Shown: positions 1-10,575, counted from the first letter of the stretch. The stretch: DNA of 64,000 bases from Saccopteryx bilineata (GCF_036850765.1 NC_089493.1:16121632-16185631), one strand, 5' to 3'. Made by a program: numbers and translations. The notes: generated by a model not told the origin, from the letters alone.

Positions 1-2024
1 AGAACCTCTAGTACCACATTAAATAAGAGTGGAGAGAGTGGACAACCCTGTCTTGTTCCTGATTTAAGGGGGAAAGCCTTCAGTTTAGTGCCATTTAATA
101 TGACGTTAGCTGATGGTTTATCATATATGGCCTTTATCATGTTGAGATATTTTCCTTCTATACCCATTTTGTTGAGAGTCTTAAACATAAAATTGTGTTG
201 TATTTTATCGAAAGCCTTTTCTGCGTCTATTGATAAGATCATGTGGTTTTTGTTCTTTGTTTTGTTGATATGGTGTATTACATTAACCGTTTTACGTATG
301 TTGAACCATCCTTGAGATTCTGGGATGAATCCTACTTGATCATGATGTATTATTTTTTTAATATGTTGTTGTATTCGATTTGCTAGTATTTTGTTTAGTA
401 TTTTAGCATCTGTATTCATTAGAGATATTGGTCTGTAGTTTTCTTTTTTTGTGCAATCCTTGCCTGGTTTTGGTATGAGGGTTATGTTGGCCTCATAAAA
501 TGTGTTTGGAAGTATTGCTTCTTCTTCAATTTTTTGGAAGACTTTGAGTAGAATAGGAACCAAGTCTTCTTTGAATGTTTGATAAAATTCGCTGGTATAG
601 CCATCAGGGCCTGGACTTTTATTTTTGGGGAGGTTTTTAATGGTTTTTTCTATTTCTTCTCTACTGATAGGTCTGTTTAGGCTTTCTGCTTCTTCTTGAC
701 TCAGTCTAGGAAGGTTGTATTTTTCTAGAAATTTATCCATTTCTTCTAGGTTGTTGAATTTAGTGGCATAAAGTTTTTCATAGTATTCTACAATAATTCT
801 TTGTATATCTACGGTGTCCGTGGTGATTTCTCCTCTTTCATTTTGGATTTTGTTTATATGAGTTCTTTCTCTTTTTTCCTTGGTAAGTCTTGCCAAGGGT
901 TTGTCAATTTTGTTGATCTTTTCAAAGAACCAGCTCCTTGTTCTATTAATTTTTTCTATAGTTTTTCTGTTCTCTAATTCATTTATTTCTGCTCTGATTT
1001 TTATTATCTCCTTTCTTCGGCTGGTTTTGGGTTGTCTTTGTTCTTCTTTTTCTAGTTCCTTAAGGTGGGAAGTTAAGTGGTTCACTTGGGCTCTCTCTTG
1101 TTTGTTCATATATGCCCGAAGCGATATGAACTTCCCTCTTATCACTGCTTTTGCTGCATCCCATAGATTCTGATATGTCGTATTGTCATTTTCATTAGTC
1201 TGTATATATCTTTTGATCTCTGCACTTATTTCTTCTTTGACCCATTCATTTTTTAAAAGTATGTTGTTTAGTTTCCACATTTTTGTGGGATTTTTTTCCT
1301 CTTTTTTGCAGTTGAATTCTAGTTTCAAGGCTTTATGATCAGAAAATATGCTTGGTACAACTTCAATTTTTCTGAAATTGCTGATATTGTTTTTGTGGCC
1401 CAACATATGGTCAATTCTTGAGAATGATCCATGTACACTGGAGAAAAATGTATACTCAGTCACTTTGGGATGAAATGTCCTGTAGATGTCTATCATATCC
1501 AGGTGCTCTAGTGTTTTGTTTAAGGCCACTATGTCTTTGTTGATTCTCTGTTTGGATGACCGATCTAGAGCCGTCAGCGGTGTATTGAGGTCTCCAAGTA
1601 TGATTGTATTTTTGTCAGTTTTTGTTTTAAGATCAATAAGTAGCTGTCTTATATATTTTGGTGCTCCTTGGTTTGGTGCATATATATTAAGAATTGTTAT
1701 GTCTTCTTGATTCAGTGTCCCCTTAGCCATTATGAAATGGCCATTTTTGTCTCTAAGTACTTTTCCTGTCTTGTAGTCAGCATTATCCGATATGAGTATT
1801 GCTACACCTGCTTTTTTTTGGATGTTATTTGCTTGGAGTATTGTTTTCCAGCCTTTCACTTTGAATTTGTTTTTATCCTTGTTACTTAGATGAGTTTCCT
1901 GTAGGCAGCATACAGTTGGATTTTCTTTTTTAATCCATTCTGCTACTCTGTGCCTTTTTATTGGTGAGTTTAATCCATTTACATTTAGTGTAATTATTGA
2001 TACTTGTGAGTTCCCTATTGCCAT
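1..2024 (-). CDS. L1 ORF2p, N-terminal part (endonuclease and start of reverse transcriptase)
   Basis: ORF2p nicks genomic DNA and reverse transcribes L1 RNA at the nick. The frame begins at ATG 2024-2022 ([11 protein letters not shown]) and is open for 673 complete codons to the window edge. Endonuclease residues fall at the same numbers as in human L1: N14 in TLNVNGLN, E43 in QETH, D145 and N147 in GDLNTPL, and D229-H230 in [14 protein letters not shown] is also present. The first catalytic Asp of the reverse transcriptase, in SIDAEKAFD, is codon 600, again equal to the human number, so there has been no net length change. The last readable residues are [19 protein letters not shown], upstream of the YADD motif. 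I checked the first 60 codons by hand for stops; a stop further along would have produced a long closed frame, and none exists. Whether the rest of ORF2 is intact cannot be seen. Confidence 0.93.
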   Translation of the reverse strand, partial: MAIGNSQVSIITLNVNGLNSPIKRHRVAEWIKKENPTVCCLQETHLSNKDKNKFKVKGWKTILQANNIQKKAGVAILISDNADYKTGKVLRDKNGHFIMAKGTLNQEDITILNIYAPNQGAPKYIRQLLIDLKTKTDKNTIILGDLNTPLTALDRSSKQRINKDIVALNKTLEHLDMIDIYRTFHPKVTEYTFFSSVHGSFSRIDHMLGHKNNISNFRKIEVVPSIFSDHKALKLEFNCKKEEKNPTKMWKLNNILLKNEWVKEEISAEIKRYIQTNENDNTTYQNLWDAAKAVIRGKFISLRAYMNKQERAQVNHLTSHLKELEKEEQRQPKTSRRKEIIKIRAEINELENRKTIEKINRTRSWFFEKINKIDKPLARLTKEKRERTHINKIQNERGEITTDTVDIQRIIVEYYEKLYATKFNNLEEMDKFLEKYNLPRLSQEEAESLNRPISREEIEKTIKNLPKNKSPGPDGYTSEFYQTFKEDLVPILLKVFQKIEEEAILPNTFYEANITLIPKPGKDCTKKENYRPISLMNTDAKILNKILANRIQQHIKKIIHHDQVGFIPESQGWFNIRKTVNVIHHINKTKNKNHMILSIDAEKAFDKIQHNFMFKTLNKMGIEGKYLNMIKAIYDKPSANVILNGTKLKAFPLKSGTRQGCPLSPLLFNVVLEV

Positions 2025-2226
2025 TTTATATCTTGCTTTCTGTTAGTTTTGTGTCTTGTTTGATCCTTCTCTTTTGTTTTTCTATCTTTTGGTTTTATTT
2101 GGTTGTATTCCATACATCTTTCCTCTGTTGCTATCTTTTTTATCTCATGTGCTTCTGTGGTGGTTTTTTCAATGGTGGTTACCTTTGAGTAATGAAAAGG
2201 GTCCCTACCCTGTTCATTGTAGCGAA
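2025..2226 (-). other. L1 spacer between ORF1 and ORF2
   Basis: The spacer is 202 bp, longer than the 63 bp of human L1. On the minus strand it is A-rich. A different frame (2254 down to 2015, 79 codons, rich in Lys, Arg, Glu, Thr and Gln) is open from inside the ORF1 3' end, across the whole spacer, and a few bases past the ORF2 ATG. A purine-rich strand gives such frames easily, so it is described here as spacer and not as a gene. Confidence 0.75.
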
Positions 2227-3348
2227 CTATTTTGTGAGTACTTTTGCACTCCATCGTCCTTTGCTACTGTTAATCTCCGTCTTCTCCCCCTCTTTCTTTT
2301 TGTTGTTGTCACAGTTTAAATTTGGTTTTATTGTGTTCTTCTTGGAGCTTTTACTTGTGGCTCTGTTTTTTTTTTTGTTCTTTGTATCTGATTGGAGAAC
2401 CCCCTTTAGTAATTCCTGGAGTGGGGGTTTTCTGATGATAAATTCCCTCATCTTTTCTGTATCTGTGAATGTTTTTATTTCTCCTTCGTATTTGAAGGAT
2501 AGCTTTGATGGGTATAGTATTCGTGGCTGAAAGTTCCTCTCTTTCAGGACTTTAAATATTGGGGTCCACTCTCTTCTAGCTTGTAGAGTTTCTGCTGAGA
2601 AATCTGATGATAATCTAATGGGCCTTCCTTTATATGTTGTATTCTTCTTTTCCCTGGCTGCCTTGAGAATTTTTTCTTTGCTGTTGGTTTGTGTCAATTT
2701 CATTATGATATGCCTTGGAGTAGGTTTGTTGGGGTTAAGAAAACTTGGAGTTCTGTTTGCTTCTTGAACTTGAGGCTTTAGTTCTTTCCACAGGCTTGGG
2801 AAGTTCTCATCAATTATTTGTTTAAGTATGTTCTCCATTCCATTTTCTCTCTCTTCTCCCTCTGATATACCTATTATTCTTATGTTATTCTTTTTGATGG
2901 AGTCAGATAATTCTTGTAGGGCTATCTCATTTTTTTTAATTTTTGAGTCTCTTTCTTCTTCTCTCTGTTGTGCCTCAAGTTGCTTGTCTTCTATTTCACT
3001 AATCCTCTCTTCTATCTGACCTGTTCTATTAGCTAAGCTTGTTACTTCGTTTTTCAGCTCGTGAATTGAGTTTTTCATCTCTGTTTGATTTGTTTTTATA
3101 GTTTCAATTTCCTTGGACATATATTCTTTGTGTTCATGGAGTTGTTTTCTGAGCTCCCTATATTGCCTTTCTGTGTTTTCTTGTATATCTCGGAGGATTT
3201 TTAGGATTTCTATCTTGAATTCTCTGTCATTTAGCTCCAAGGTTTCCAATATATTAAATTTTTTCTCCATAGATTTTTCCTCATCTAGCTGTGTTACCTC
3301 TCTTTCTTTTGTATCCATGATATTCGATTTTCTCTTCCTTAATGGCAT
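2227..3348 (-). CDS. L1 ORF1p, intact RNA-binding chaperone, 373 aa
   Basis: ORF1p is the trimeric nucleic-acid chaperone that coats L1 RNA in cis. Residues 1-30 are a charged head. About 40-152 is heptad-rich (Glu, Lys, Leu, Ile) and fits the coiled coil. About 153-250 is the RRM-like domain (KNNIRIIGISEGEE; TPRHIIMKLTQ). About 250-320 is the C-terminal domain (SAETLQARREW; RNFQPRILYPSKLSF). The family core usually ends near LQELLKG; here a basic Lys/Asn/Ser-rich tail (about 321-373) follows, making the protein longer than the 338-residue human form. There is no stop or frameshift. A second Met at residue 11 is an alternative start; the first Met is kept because the MPLRKRK head is in frame and typically basic. 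Confidence 0.94.
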   Translation of the reverse strand: MPLRKRKSNIMDTKEREVTQLDEEKSMEKKFNILETLELNDREFKIEILKILRDIQENTERQYRELRKQLHEHKEYMSKEIETIKTNQTEMKNSIHELKNEVTSLANRTGQIEERISEIEDKQLEAQQREEERDSKIKKNEIALQELSDSIKKNNIRIIGISEGEERENGMENILKQIIDENFPSLWKELKPQVQEANRTPSFLNPNKPTPRHIIMKLTQTNSKEKILKAAREKKNTTYKGRPIRLSSDFSAETLQARREWTPIFKVLKERNFQPRILYPSKLSFKYEGEIKTFTDTEKMREFIIRKPPLQELLKGVLQSDTKNKKKNRATSKSSKKNTIKPNLNCDNNKKKEGEKTEINSSKGRWSAKVLTK

Positions 3349-4860
3349 CTGAGGGTGGTTTTGTTGATAGTATTAATGAGATTTAATAAAGAATAAAAAG
3401 TTAAAAAAATAAAAAAATAACAAATCGAAAAGAGTTGTTTTTTTAAAAAAAATTAATAATGAAATAAAGAAAAATAAAATAAAATAAAAATTTTTTAAAA
3501 AAGGAAATTATTCCCCCCCTCTTTTTTTCCTCTCCTCTCCTCTCCCCTCTTTCTTGAGAAAATCTTGTGGTGGACTGTGAGTTATAACAAACAATGCCTG
3601 TGATGGAGGGCCTGAATTGGGGAAAAGTAATAAAGGGGCAAAAAAGAGAGAAAGAAAAAAAAAAAAAAGGGAAAAAAAAAAAAAAAAAAAAAGAGTGTAT
3701 GGACCCACAAAAAGCAAATAAGGAAAAAATTTGGGTCAAGAATAAAATGATTTGCTTTTAGGTGTTGGTTTTCTAAGAGTTATGATGAGAGGAATAAGAG
3801 GAAAATGGAAAAATGGGGGGACAAATTAAAAAATTACTATTGTATTTAGTGGAACAAGAACTAGATAATATGGAGAGCCAGGGATGGGAGCACTGCTAGT
3901 GAGTTAAAAAGGTGAAGTAAAAACCCCCCAAAATGCCACAAACATAGGTTTGAGTCCCAGATAAGATAATTTGTTTGTTATTGAGGTTTGAATGAGAGGA
4001 GATGTAAAGGAGAAAGGAAGAAACTAATATAGAGGGAGAAAAGAAAGAGAGAGAGAGACAAAAAGAGGGAACCACTAAAAGAAGAAAAAAGAAAGGAGAG
4101 AGAGAGAGAGAGTTAAGGGTTTTGGAGTGCAACCCTCATAGATAGAAAGGAAGAGAAGAGAAATGATAATGGGAGATGTAACACTTATGGGTAGTGTAGT
4201 TCAGGGAGAGGAGAGAGTAAGACCGGTAGAGAGTTAATCGGCCAAATTGGAGGAGGAAAAAAAAGTCTCAAGAATGAAGATAATAGAAACAAATGAACAA
4301 ATATAATAAAATGGGATAGGTTATAAAGTCTGCAGATTATTCTTGATTTTGAGAGGTTATCTTCTTGCTTTTTCTTTTCTCTCCCTCTTCCTGGTCGGTG
4401 ACTCTGTACCCCGGGTTCTGCCCCTTTTGCACGCTCAGGTAGAGGTTTGCAGTTGATAAGTCTCTATGGCAATGTCATGTATTGTGCTTTATTCTCGTTG
4501 GGAGTCAAGGCTCATTAGCATTTATAGGCTCCGACAGTGAGAGAGTTCGTGTTCCTGGAGCCTTTCTCCTAGTCTTTCCTTCCTCAATCAGTAGCCTGAT
4601 AGTCCAGGTATGGGGTTGCTGCTGCCTCTGCCTGGATAGTAAGAGGCTCAAATTGCTGGCAACTCCCCACTCTATTTCCACTCAGCACAGGGCTCTGGGT
4701 AAGGCTCAGTCAGTCAGAGCTGCTAGAATAATCAGGCAGGCTTTCCGCCCACTCGAAGACCTCTGGCTCTGCCACTCTATCCGGTAACACAAGCGGGCGC
4801 CCACTTCCGGGGCGCTTGGAGGAAACTCTCACTCACTGTCTGCAACTAACTAGCTTTTGT
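3349..4860 (-). promoter_or_regulatory. L1 5'UTR and presumed internal promoter
   Basis: On the L1 sense (minus) strand this leader has two parts. The distal ~500 bp (about 4370-4860) is moderately GC-rich and is where an internal Pol II promoter would be expected. The proximal ~1 kb (about 3380-4340) is strongly pyrimidine-rich, with long T runs (complement of A runs at 3656-3691), CT repeats (4038-4057 and 4098-4112) and an AT-rich end beside ORF1. Assignment as leader follows from position upstream of an intact ORF1; I did not recognise a named promoter motif. The distal boundary is approximate. Confidence 0.75.
4482..4787 (+). other. Antisense ORF in L1 5'UTR (ORF0-like geometry)
   Basis: This is a 101-codon frame on the strand opposite the L1, inside the GC-rich part of its 5'UTR and reading outward toward the L1 5' end. 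Primate L1 has a short antisense ORF0 with the same placement; no sequence similarity to ORF0 is claimed. The product would begin MCFILVGSQGSLAFIGSDS, with a Cys/Leu-rich middle (VWGCCCLCLDS) and a basic C-terminal third. It could be a chance frame: about 100 codons in such sequence is not decisive. Confidence 0.3.
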
Positions 4861-6435
4861 TCTACAACAAACAGCCCCAAAAATATTTCAACTGAAAATA
4901 TGTATTCTAGAAGCTAGCTGACTCTTCCATCTAGAAAGCTTTTTAAATGTTTTTCTTTTGGATTTTTACTGTTTCTATAATACTTCCTGGGATTATACAT
5001 TATATAATATCTAAAAGACTATGTCTAATGCACCAAAACTTAATTCAAAGTAGTAAAATCATATCACCTCAATGACTCAGTAATTTTCCATGAAGACCTT
5101 AAGACCCCAAATTTAAAGAAATCAACTTCAGTCCTTAATTGTTTTTACAGATTTTTTTCCCCCTTCACTGATTCAATTAAGGTCTTCCTTGTGTTGTGAA
5201 CTTGGCAGACTTTCATTATCTATTGAAGTAACTTTATTTAAATCCAGATTGGACAACATCACACAAACTTAATATTACTTGCAGGAGAAAGTTACTATAA
5301 AATATTGCGGAAACAGGAGCCCACCTTCCCTTGTTAGTGACAGTTAAAGTTCATATTAACTTTTGTTACATGCCTCTAGAGTACCCAAGAGGAGATAGCA
5401 ATTCTAGGGAATATGGAAAGTAGGAGCCCGAAACTGTGGGCACAACCTTTGCAAAGCTGACCTCTAAGTTTGTCTGTAAGAGCTGTGTTTGTAATGCTTC
5501 AAATGCAATAGCTCATTCTCCTTGCGCTGGAAGAGGGTCTACAACATTCCTAGGTAGCTTTACTAACAACAACAGAAATAGCCATTCTATATAGATCATC
5601 TCCTTCTCTTAGGAGCTGCCAGAGGCTGAAAGTATGTTTACTGTAGACTTCTGCAGACTTCTGCTTAGAAGTAGAGGATATGCAGTTATATTGGGTTCCA
5701 CAACCTTGGTCTGCTGTTCACTATAGTGTATATAACATTAGATAATTACATATCATCTCCAAATGCCAATGTTCACATCTGTGAAATTGAAGAAACTGTA
5801 TCATCTACCTCAAAGTTGTTTACATAGAATCCTCTTCAATTTTTTTTGAGGATTAAATGGGTCTGTGCGGTGTTCAATGATATATAAACATCACTGTGTA
5901 ACATGGTTAATAATATAATTATGTGCAAAGTATCAGGTGAGTAAGCAGAGAGGCAAGACCAGGACTAGGGTGAGGAGAAGAAGAAAATAAAGTGAAGAGA
6001 TGGCAAAATTTAAAGGGGGATCAAAACACTCAGTAACCAAAGGAAATAATATTTAGTGCCGTATTTAAAAACCCAAAATTAATGCAAATATTTATGATGA
6101 GCAAAATTCACATCAGAGTGGCTTAATATATATATACACATACCTCATGTTTTCTTTCTTTTAACTTCTAAAGGTCATCTATCCACAGACAAACGTGTCT
6201 TGAATGCTGTGGGCTCCATCACCACACACCAGAGGACCTAGTATGTTGAGTCATAGGCAGATAGACTCCAGTGCAGACTATGGAGCTGGCAGGGACCTAT
6301 GAACCAGCTCTAAATGCCCGTAACCAAGAACCAGGGCATCTAGAAAATGCCAATTTGAGCAGATCCACAAGGATGAGAGAGCCTTTCTAGAACCCCAGTT
6401 TTCAAAAGAAAAAGTTCTAGCATTTCATTAGAGAG
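4861..6435. other. Flanking sequence, no gene recognised
   Basis: AT-rich single-copy-looking DNA between the L1 5' end and an older L1 3' end. No long open frame, no RNA gene and no repeat that I can name. A short TA run occurs at about 6127-6137. Confidence 0.6.
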
Positions 6436-6439
6436 AGAA

Positions 6440-6662
6440 AAAATATATATGTGAGTTTGGACACATTAGAGTGGGTGAAAGACACTTCATCATCATCACT
6501 CCTGCCTCTAGACAGCACGGCTTAGAGAAAAAGGGGGTGGGAATGGGGATGAAAGAGACTTGGGGCAATGGGCACATCATGCAGTAGACAGATGATGTTT
6601 TATTGAGTTGCACACCTGAACTTGTAGCACAATAAATTCAATTTAAAAATAAATAATTAGAC
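6440..6662 (+). mobile_element. L1 3' end fragment
   Basis: The closing part (about 6555-6660: cacctgaac near 6615, then AATAAATTCAATTTAAAAATA) resembles the 3'UTR end and poly(A) signal of mid-age mammalian L1s. The left boundary is uncertain. Confidence 0.5.
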
Positions 6663-6675
6663 AATATTGAAAAAT

Positions 6676-7036
6676 ACATTTTTTTTTAAATTTTTTTTTC
6701 TTCCATTTTTCTGAAGCTGGAAACGGGGAGCGACAGTCAGACAGACTCCCGCATGCGCCCGACCGGGATCCACCCGGCACGCCCACCAGGGGCGACGCTC
6801 TGCCCACCAGGGGGCGATGCTCTGCCCATCCTGGGCGTCGCCATGTTGCGAACAGAGCCACTCTAGCGCCTGGGGCAGAGGCCACAGAGCCATCCCCAGC
6901 GCCCGGGCCATCTTTGCTCCAATGGAGCCTTGGCTGCAGGAGGGGAAGAGAGAGACAGAGAGGAAAGCGCGGTGGAGGGGTGGAGAAGCAAATGGGCGCT
7001 TCTCCTGTGTGCCCTGGCCGGGAATCGAACCTGGTA
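6676..7036 (-). mobile_element. Long tRNA-derived SINE (Rhin-1-like), 5' truncated
   Basis: The minus-strand copy starts with a T-rich (complement of A) tail and CTGAAGCTGGAAACGGGG, then the CCACCAGGGG boxes (6781-6817) and the GA-rich segment. It stops at GGAATCGAACCTGG, so the A-box part of the tRNA head is missing. Short repeats tacattttt at about 6676 and 7033 look like a target-site duplication, which suggests truncation during insertion and not later loss. Confidence 0.9.
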
Positions 7037-7042
7037 CATTTT

Positions 7043-8100
7043 TATGGAAATGCCATTATCATAAAAGGCAGGACTAAAAATCTGATCCAAGTATGTGCAT
7101 ATGTACCAATAATAATTACTTTAACTTATGTCATTTTAAATGTTCAGATAATCAATATAAAGAATTTACTTCTTGCCTTAATATATAATAAAAACAAAAG
7201 CAAGCAGGCAAAGTCTGGATACTTCTCCTGCAGGGAAAAGAGAGAGCAGAGAATGAGTGCTCAGCTCCCCCAGCTGTGTCAGATGTTATTGAAAACCCCA
7301 TCTCTCTCCTGCAGCACCCAGAGTATTAAAGCAAGAGCCCCATGACTGGGAGGAGGGAGGAGATAGGAAAAACACAGGTGAGAATATCAGAATACACTAA
7401 AAGAACAGGGTTTCTTCTTAATTCATTTTAGACTCCAGCAAGAAGCTCACTCATGAACCATTGGGACCACCTCAGGTGAGAGTCACTCCAAATGGTCAGT
7501 TGGCACCCGTAATGCCCTGGGCTCCAGCCCACTTCTCCCACTCGGTGGTTGGCTCCTTGTGCACACTACCGAAGGTGTCAGTGAAGGCAAGCTCAGGTAG
7601 ACAGGAAGGGCGTGCAGAATGGAGACAGAGTCTGTGGGAAAGGAGAAACCATAATCTTTAGCTATAGAGTAACCTTTGGGAAAATTAGAGGTTACCAAGA
7701 GCCAGCCTGGTGCATTGGAAGATTAGAAAAAGACATACAAGCTTAAGATTTTTGTCATACGAAGAACAAGAAGCATGAAACATGCATATCCATACAAGTT
7801 TAGAAAGAAACCTCAAAATACGAGTGGGACCAAAAAAATACCTCTGCTCTGAAAGTAGCTAGTAAAGATCAAAGGAGGTGACTGCAAGTGTGGTAAGGAG
7901 TTAGACATGAGCAGAGCAAGGCCTACAGGCCCGGCCAAGGTCAGCAGCACAGAAAGTCCCAGGTGTCTAACAGGAGGCAAAACTGGGAAGACAAGGATCT
8001 TGCTCCCAGGATAACCTTTCTTCCACTAGCACGTTGCTGATCATGTGGTTTAACGCCCTGATCTCATATCTCTGGTCATACATTTCAGGCCTTTCCCAGC
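7043..8100. other. Unannotated stretch
   Basis: No gene and no named repeat. Frames here are short (the longest extends out of the SINE) and lack family features. It could contain decayed LTR or LINE sequence that I cannot place. Confidence 0.5.
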
Positions 8101-8104
8101 TTAG

Positions 8105-8817
8105 TGCCCCTCAACAGGGGAGTAAACAAAGGGGCCAGAGAATAGCCCTTACGCATTACCCTCCAGGGATAACATATAGGCCTCAGCTGTGTTTCAGCTG
8201 CAAGCCCAGAAAAGCAGTAAAACCAGAAAATCGATGCCATGGCTGACCTAAGAACCAGTTGCACTGACTAATGGCCCTCTGTCCTGGCACCTACCGATCA
8301 ATGAAGACTATGACCTTAAAAAGACACGCCAAGAGAGTTGATGGATATTCTATTGAGATCCTGCCCTGAAACCTCCCCTAAGATTTTCACCTGACAGGAC
8401 CTCAGGGCTGAAGACCGAGTGCTCTCTTCCTCCAGAAACATGCCCTTGCTTCCCCTTTCCCACTCCTCTTTTCTTCCCCCACAGGCACGTACCTCCTAAA
8501 CTCTAAAGGTCCTTAAGAGACTTGCAACCAAGGGAGCACTGGGCAGTGGCAGCTTGTCCTGGGTTAACCCCCTAATCTTGTCTTAAAGACCCCCTTTACT
8601 CTGACTTCCCAGTGAACCAAAGCAGACCCTCTCAGGCTTTCCTGTTTCTTCTTTGATTCTAGGCCCTTCCGTGTTTTACTGTCCCCAGCTTTAATAAGCT
8701 TACTCTCAAAATCACTTGGACTTGTGTTGTGAAATCTTTCCAGCGTGAAGTCATGACCCATACAGTAACTACTGTTTCTGGGTAGACCTAGAGGGTCAAG
8801 CCCCCTGTCCTGAAACA
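8105..8817 (+). mobile_element. Probable solo LTR of an ERV1 (gammaretrovirus-like) element
   Basis: The right end has the layout of a U5 region: an AATAA-type signal near 8693, a CTTGGACTTGTG stretch, CCAGCGTGAAGTCATGACC, and a terminal CCTGTCCTGAAACA. A possible 4-bp target duplication TTAG flanks a TG...CA unit (8101-8104 and 8818-8821), giving about 713 bp. The right boundary is better supported than the left. No gag, pol or env sequence is seen beside it. Confidence 0.5.
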
Positions 8818-8829
8818 TTAGGGCAAATG

Positions 8830-9810
8830 TGACAACAACAATTTAAAACGTCAAAGAATACAAAGAATCAAGAAACCATGACATTATCAAAAGAGCATAG
8901 TAATCCCCCAATGGTCAAACCCAAACGCAGGAAGATATGTGGCTTAACTGATAAAAAATTTAAGATAGCTCTTTTAAGGAAGCTTAATGAGCTATGAGAA
9001 AACACAGACAAGTCAAATCAAGTAAAACTACGTGTGAACAAAATGAGAAATTTAACAAATACATGGAATTATAAAAAAGAACCAAATAAAAATTCTGGAA
9101 CTGAATGTTTTCATGACTAATATAAAAAATGAGTAAAGAATATAAGTATCAGAATAGACAGGCAGAAAACAGAATCAGCAAGTTAGAAAACAGGAACTTG
9201 TAATAATTCCATCAAAGGAGAACAAAGAAAAAAGAATGAAAAAGAGCAAAAAAAACCCCCAAAACCCAATATGATCTATGAGATATCATCAAAAGAACCA
9301 ATATCAGCATCATTGAAATTCCAGAGTGAGAAGAGGGGAAAGGGGACAGAAAGCTTATTTCAAGAAATAATGGCTGAGAATTTTCCAAACCTGGGAGAGA
9401 CTTGAACATCTAAGTTCATGAATCTAATAGGTCATCCCATTATTTCAATTCAGAACAATCTTCTCCAAGACACATTAATGAAACTGTCAAAAATCAAAGA
9501 CAAAGAGAGAATACTAAAAAGAACAAGAAAAAAAGAAAGGACTGAAACAGACACAAGAATCTTCACTGGGCTATTAGCAGACTTCTCAGCAGAAACCTTT
9601 AAGACAGAAAAAAATGGGATAATGTATTCAAAGTACTGAAAAAAAACCATTGCTCACCAAGAATATTCTATTGGCAAAGTTATTCTTCAGAATTAAGGAT
9701 TAACAGACTTCCCTAGAGAATCAAAAGCAGAGGGCATTCACCACTAGACCTGCTTTACGAGAAATACTGGAAGGAGTTCTTCAAACTAAAATAAAAAGAT
9801 GACAATTGGT
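8830..9810 (+). pseudogene. L1 ORF1 remnant
   Basis: Degraded ORF1 that keeps recognisable pieces: a coiled-coil-like Lys/Glu-rich part, a segment corresponding to the RRM (about 9290-9410), and the C-terminal domain with FSAETF near 9585-9602. The longest open piece is 9418-9639 (73 codons). Stops and frameshifts separate the parts, so it cannot make a full protein. Confidence 0.75.
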
Positions 9811-10262
9811 AATATAAAACCATATTAAAATATACAACATATTGGTAAAAGCGAATATATAGTCTAATTCAGAGAACACTAATTCTGTAATATGATCATG
9901 TGTTAACTATGAACTATATTATAAAAATTTTTTAAAAGTAGTAAAATAACTATTATAATTTCTTAACAATAAATAATATAAAAAGAGACCTTAAAGAAGA
10001 TACTGTGACATTAAAGACATAAAAAGGGAGAGCAAAGGAGTAGGGGTTTTTGGGTTGTTTTTGTATGTCATTGAACTTAAGTTGCTTTCAGCTTTAAATG
10101 GCTTAAATGGTCTGTTTTTTATATAAGCTTTACGGTAACTACAAAGCAAAACCTTATAGTAGATTTATAAAAGAAAGAGAAGGAATCAGAGCATATGACT
10201 AGAGATAATCACCAATTAACAAAGGCAGACAATAAGAGGAGGTATCAAAAAAAAAAAAAATA

Positions 10263-10575
10263 GCTTGACCGAGCAGTGGCACAGTGGATAGAGCGTCGGA
10301 CTGGAACATGGAGGACCCAGGTTTGAAACCTGGAGGTCACCAGCTTGAGTGTGGGCTCATCTGGTTTGAGCAAGGCTCACTAGCTTGAGCCCAAGGTCAC
10401 TGGCTTGAGCAAGGGGTCACTCGCTCTGCTGTAGCCCCCCAGTCAAGGCACATATGAGAAAGCAATCAATGAGAAATTAAGGTGCCACAACGAAGAATTG
10501 ATGCTTCTCATCTCTCTCTCCCTTCCTGTCTGTCTGTCCCTCTCTCTGTCTCTCTCCATCTATGTCACAAAAAGA
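10263..10575 (+). mobile_element. tRNA-derived SINE, type with GCTTGAGCAAGGGGTCAC body
   Basis: Head with A-box-like GTGGCACAGTGGA and B-box-like GGTTTGAAACC, then tandem AGCTTGAG-type segments, CAAGGCACATATGAG, and a CT-rich tail (about 10510-10560). It lies between the ORF1 and ORF2 remnants of the host L1. A clear target duplication is not visible. Confidence 0.85.

Larger units (their letters stand above)
1..4860 (-). mobile_element. Young LINE-1 (L1), cut by left window edge
   Basis: Minus-strand L1 read from about 4860 (5' end, approximate) to position 1. In order it holds a 5'UTR, an intact ORF1, a short spacer, and ORF2 from its start through the first part of the reverse transcriptase. 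The 3' part (the YADD box, the cysteine-rich end, 3'UTR and A-tail) lies outside the window, so a target-site duplication cannot be tested. Both frames are open, which points to a recent insertion. The exact 5' junction is uncertain; the GC-rich leader fades into AT-rich flank near 4850-4880. Confidence 0.93.

Noticed and set aside
88..1889. Plus-strand frames of 73-97 codons (88-315, 880-1173, 1486-1710, 1668-1889)
   Set aside because: They are antisense to L1 ORF2 and have no features of their own.
1997..3352. Plus-strand frames at 1997-2188, 2056-2319, 2192-2530, 2828-3019 and 3113-3352
   Set aside because: Antisense to the L1 spacer and ORF1; hydrophobic composition is the mirror of the Lys/Glu-rich coding strand.
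3443..3739. Two minus-strand Phe-rich frames (3443-3739 and 3508-3717)
   Set aside because: They are produced by the T-rich L1 leader and are low complexity.
6643..7345. Overlapping frames on both strands over the SINE (6643-6911, 6817-7077, 6863-7090, 6914-7345)
   Set aside because: The GC-rich SINE body is open in many frames. The same peptides recur at every long SINE (14770-15279, 21622-22281, 36726-37113, 40765-41233, 44341-44823), so they are not genes.
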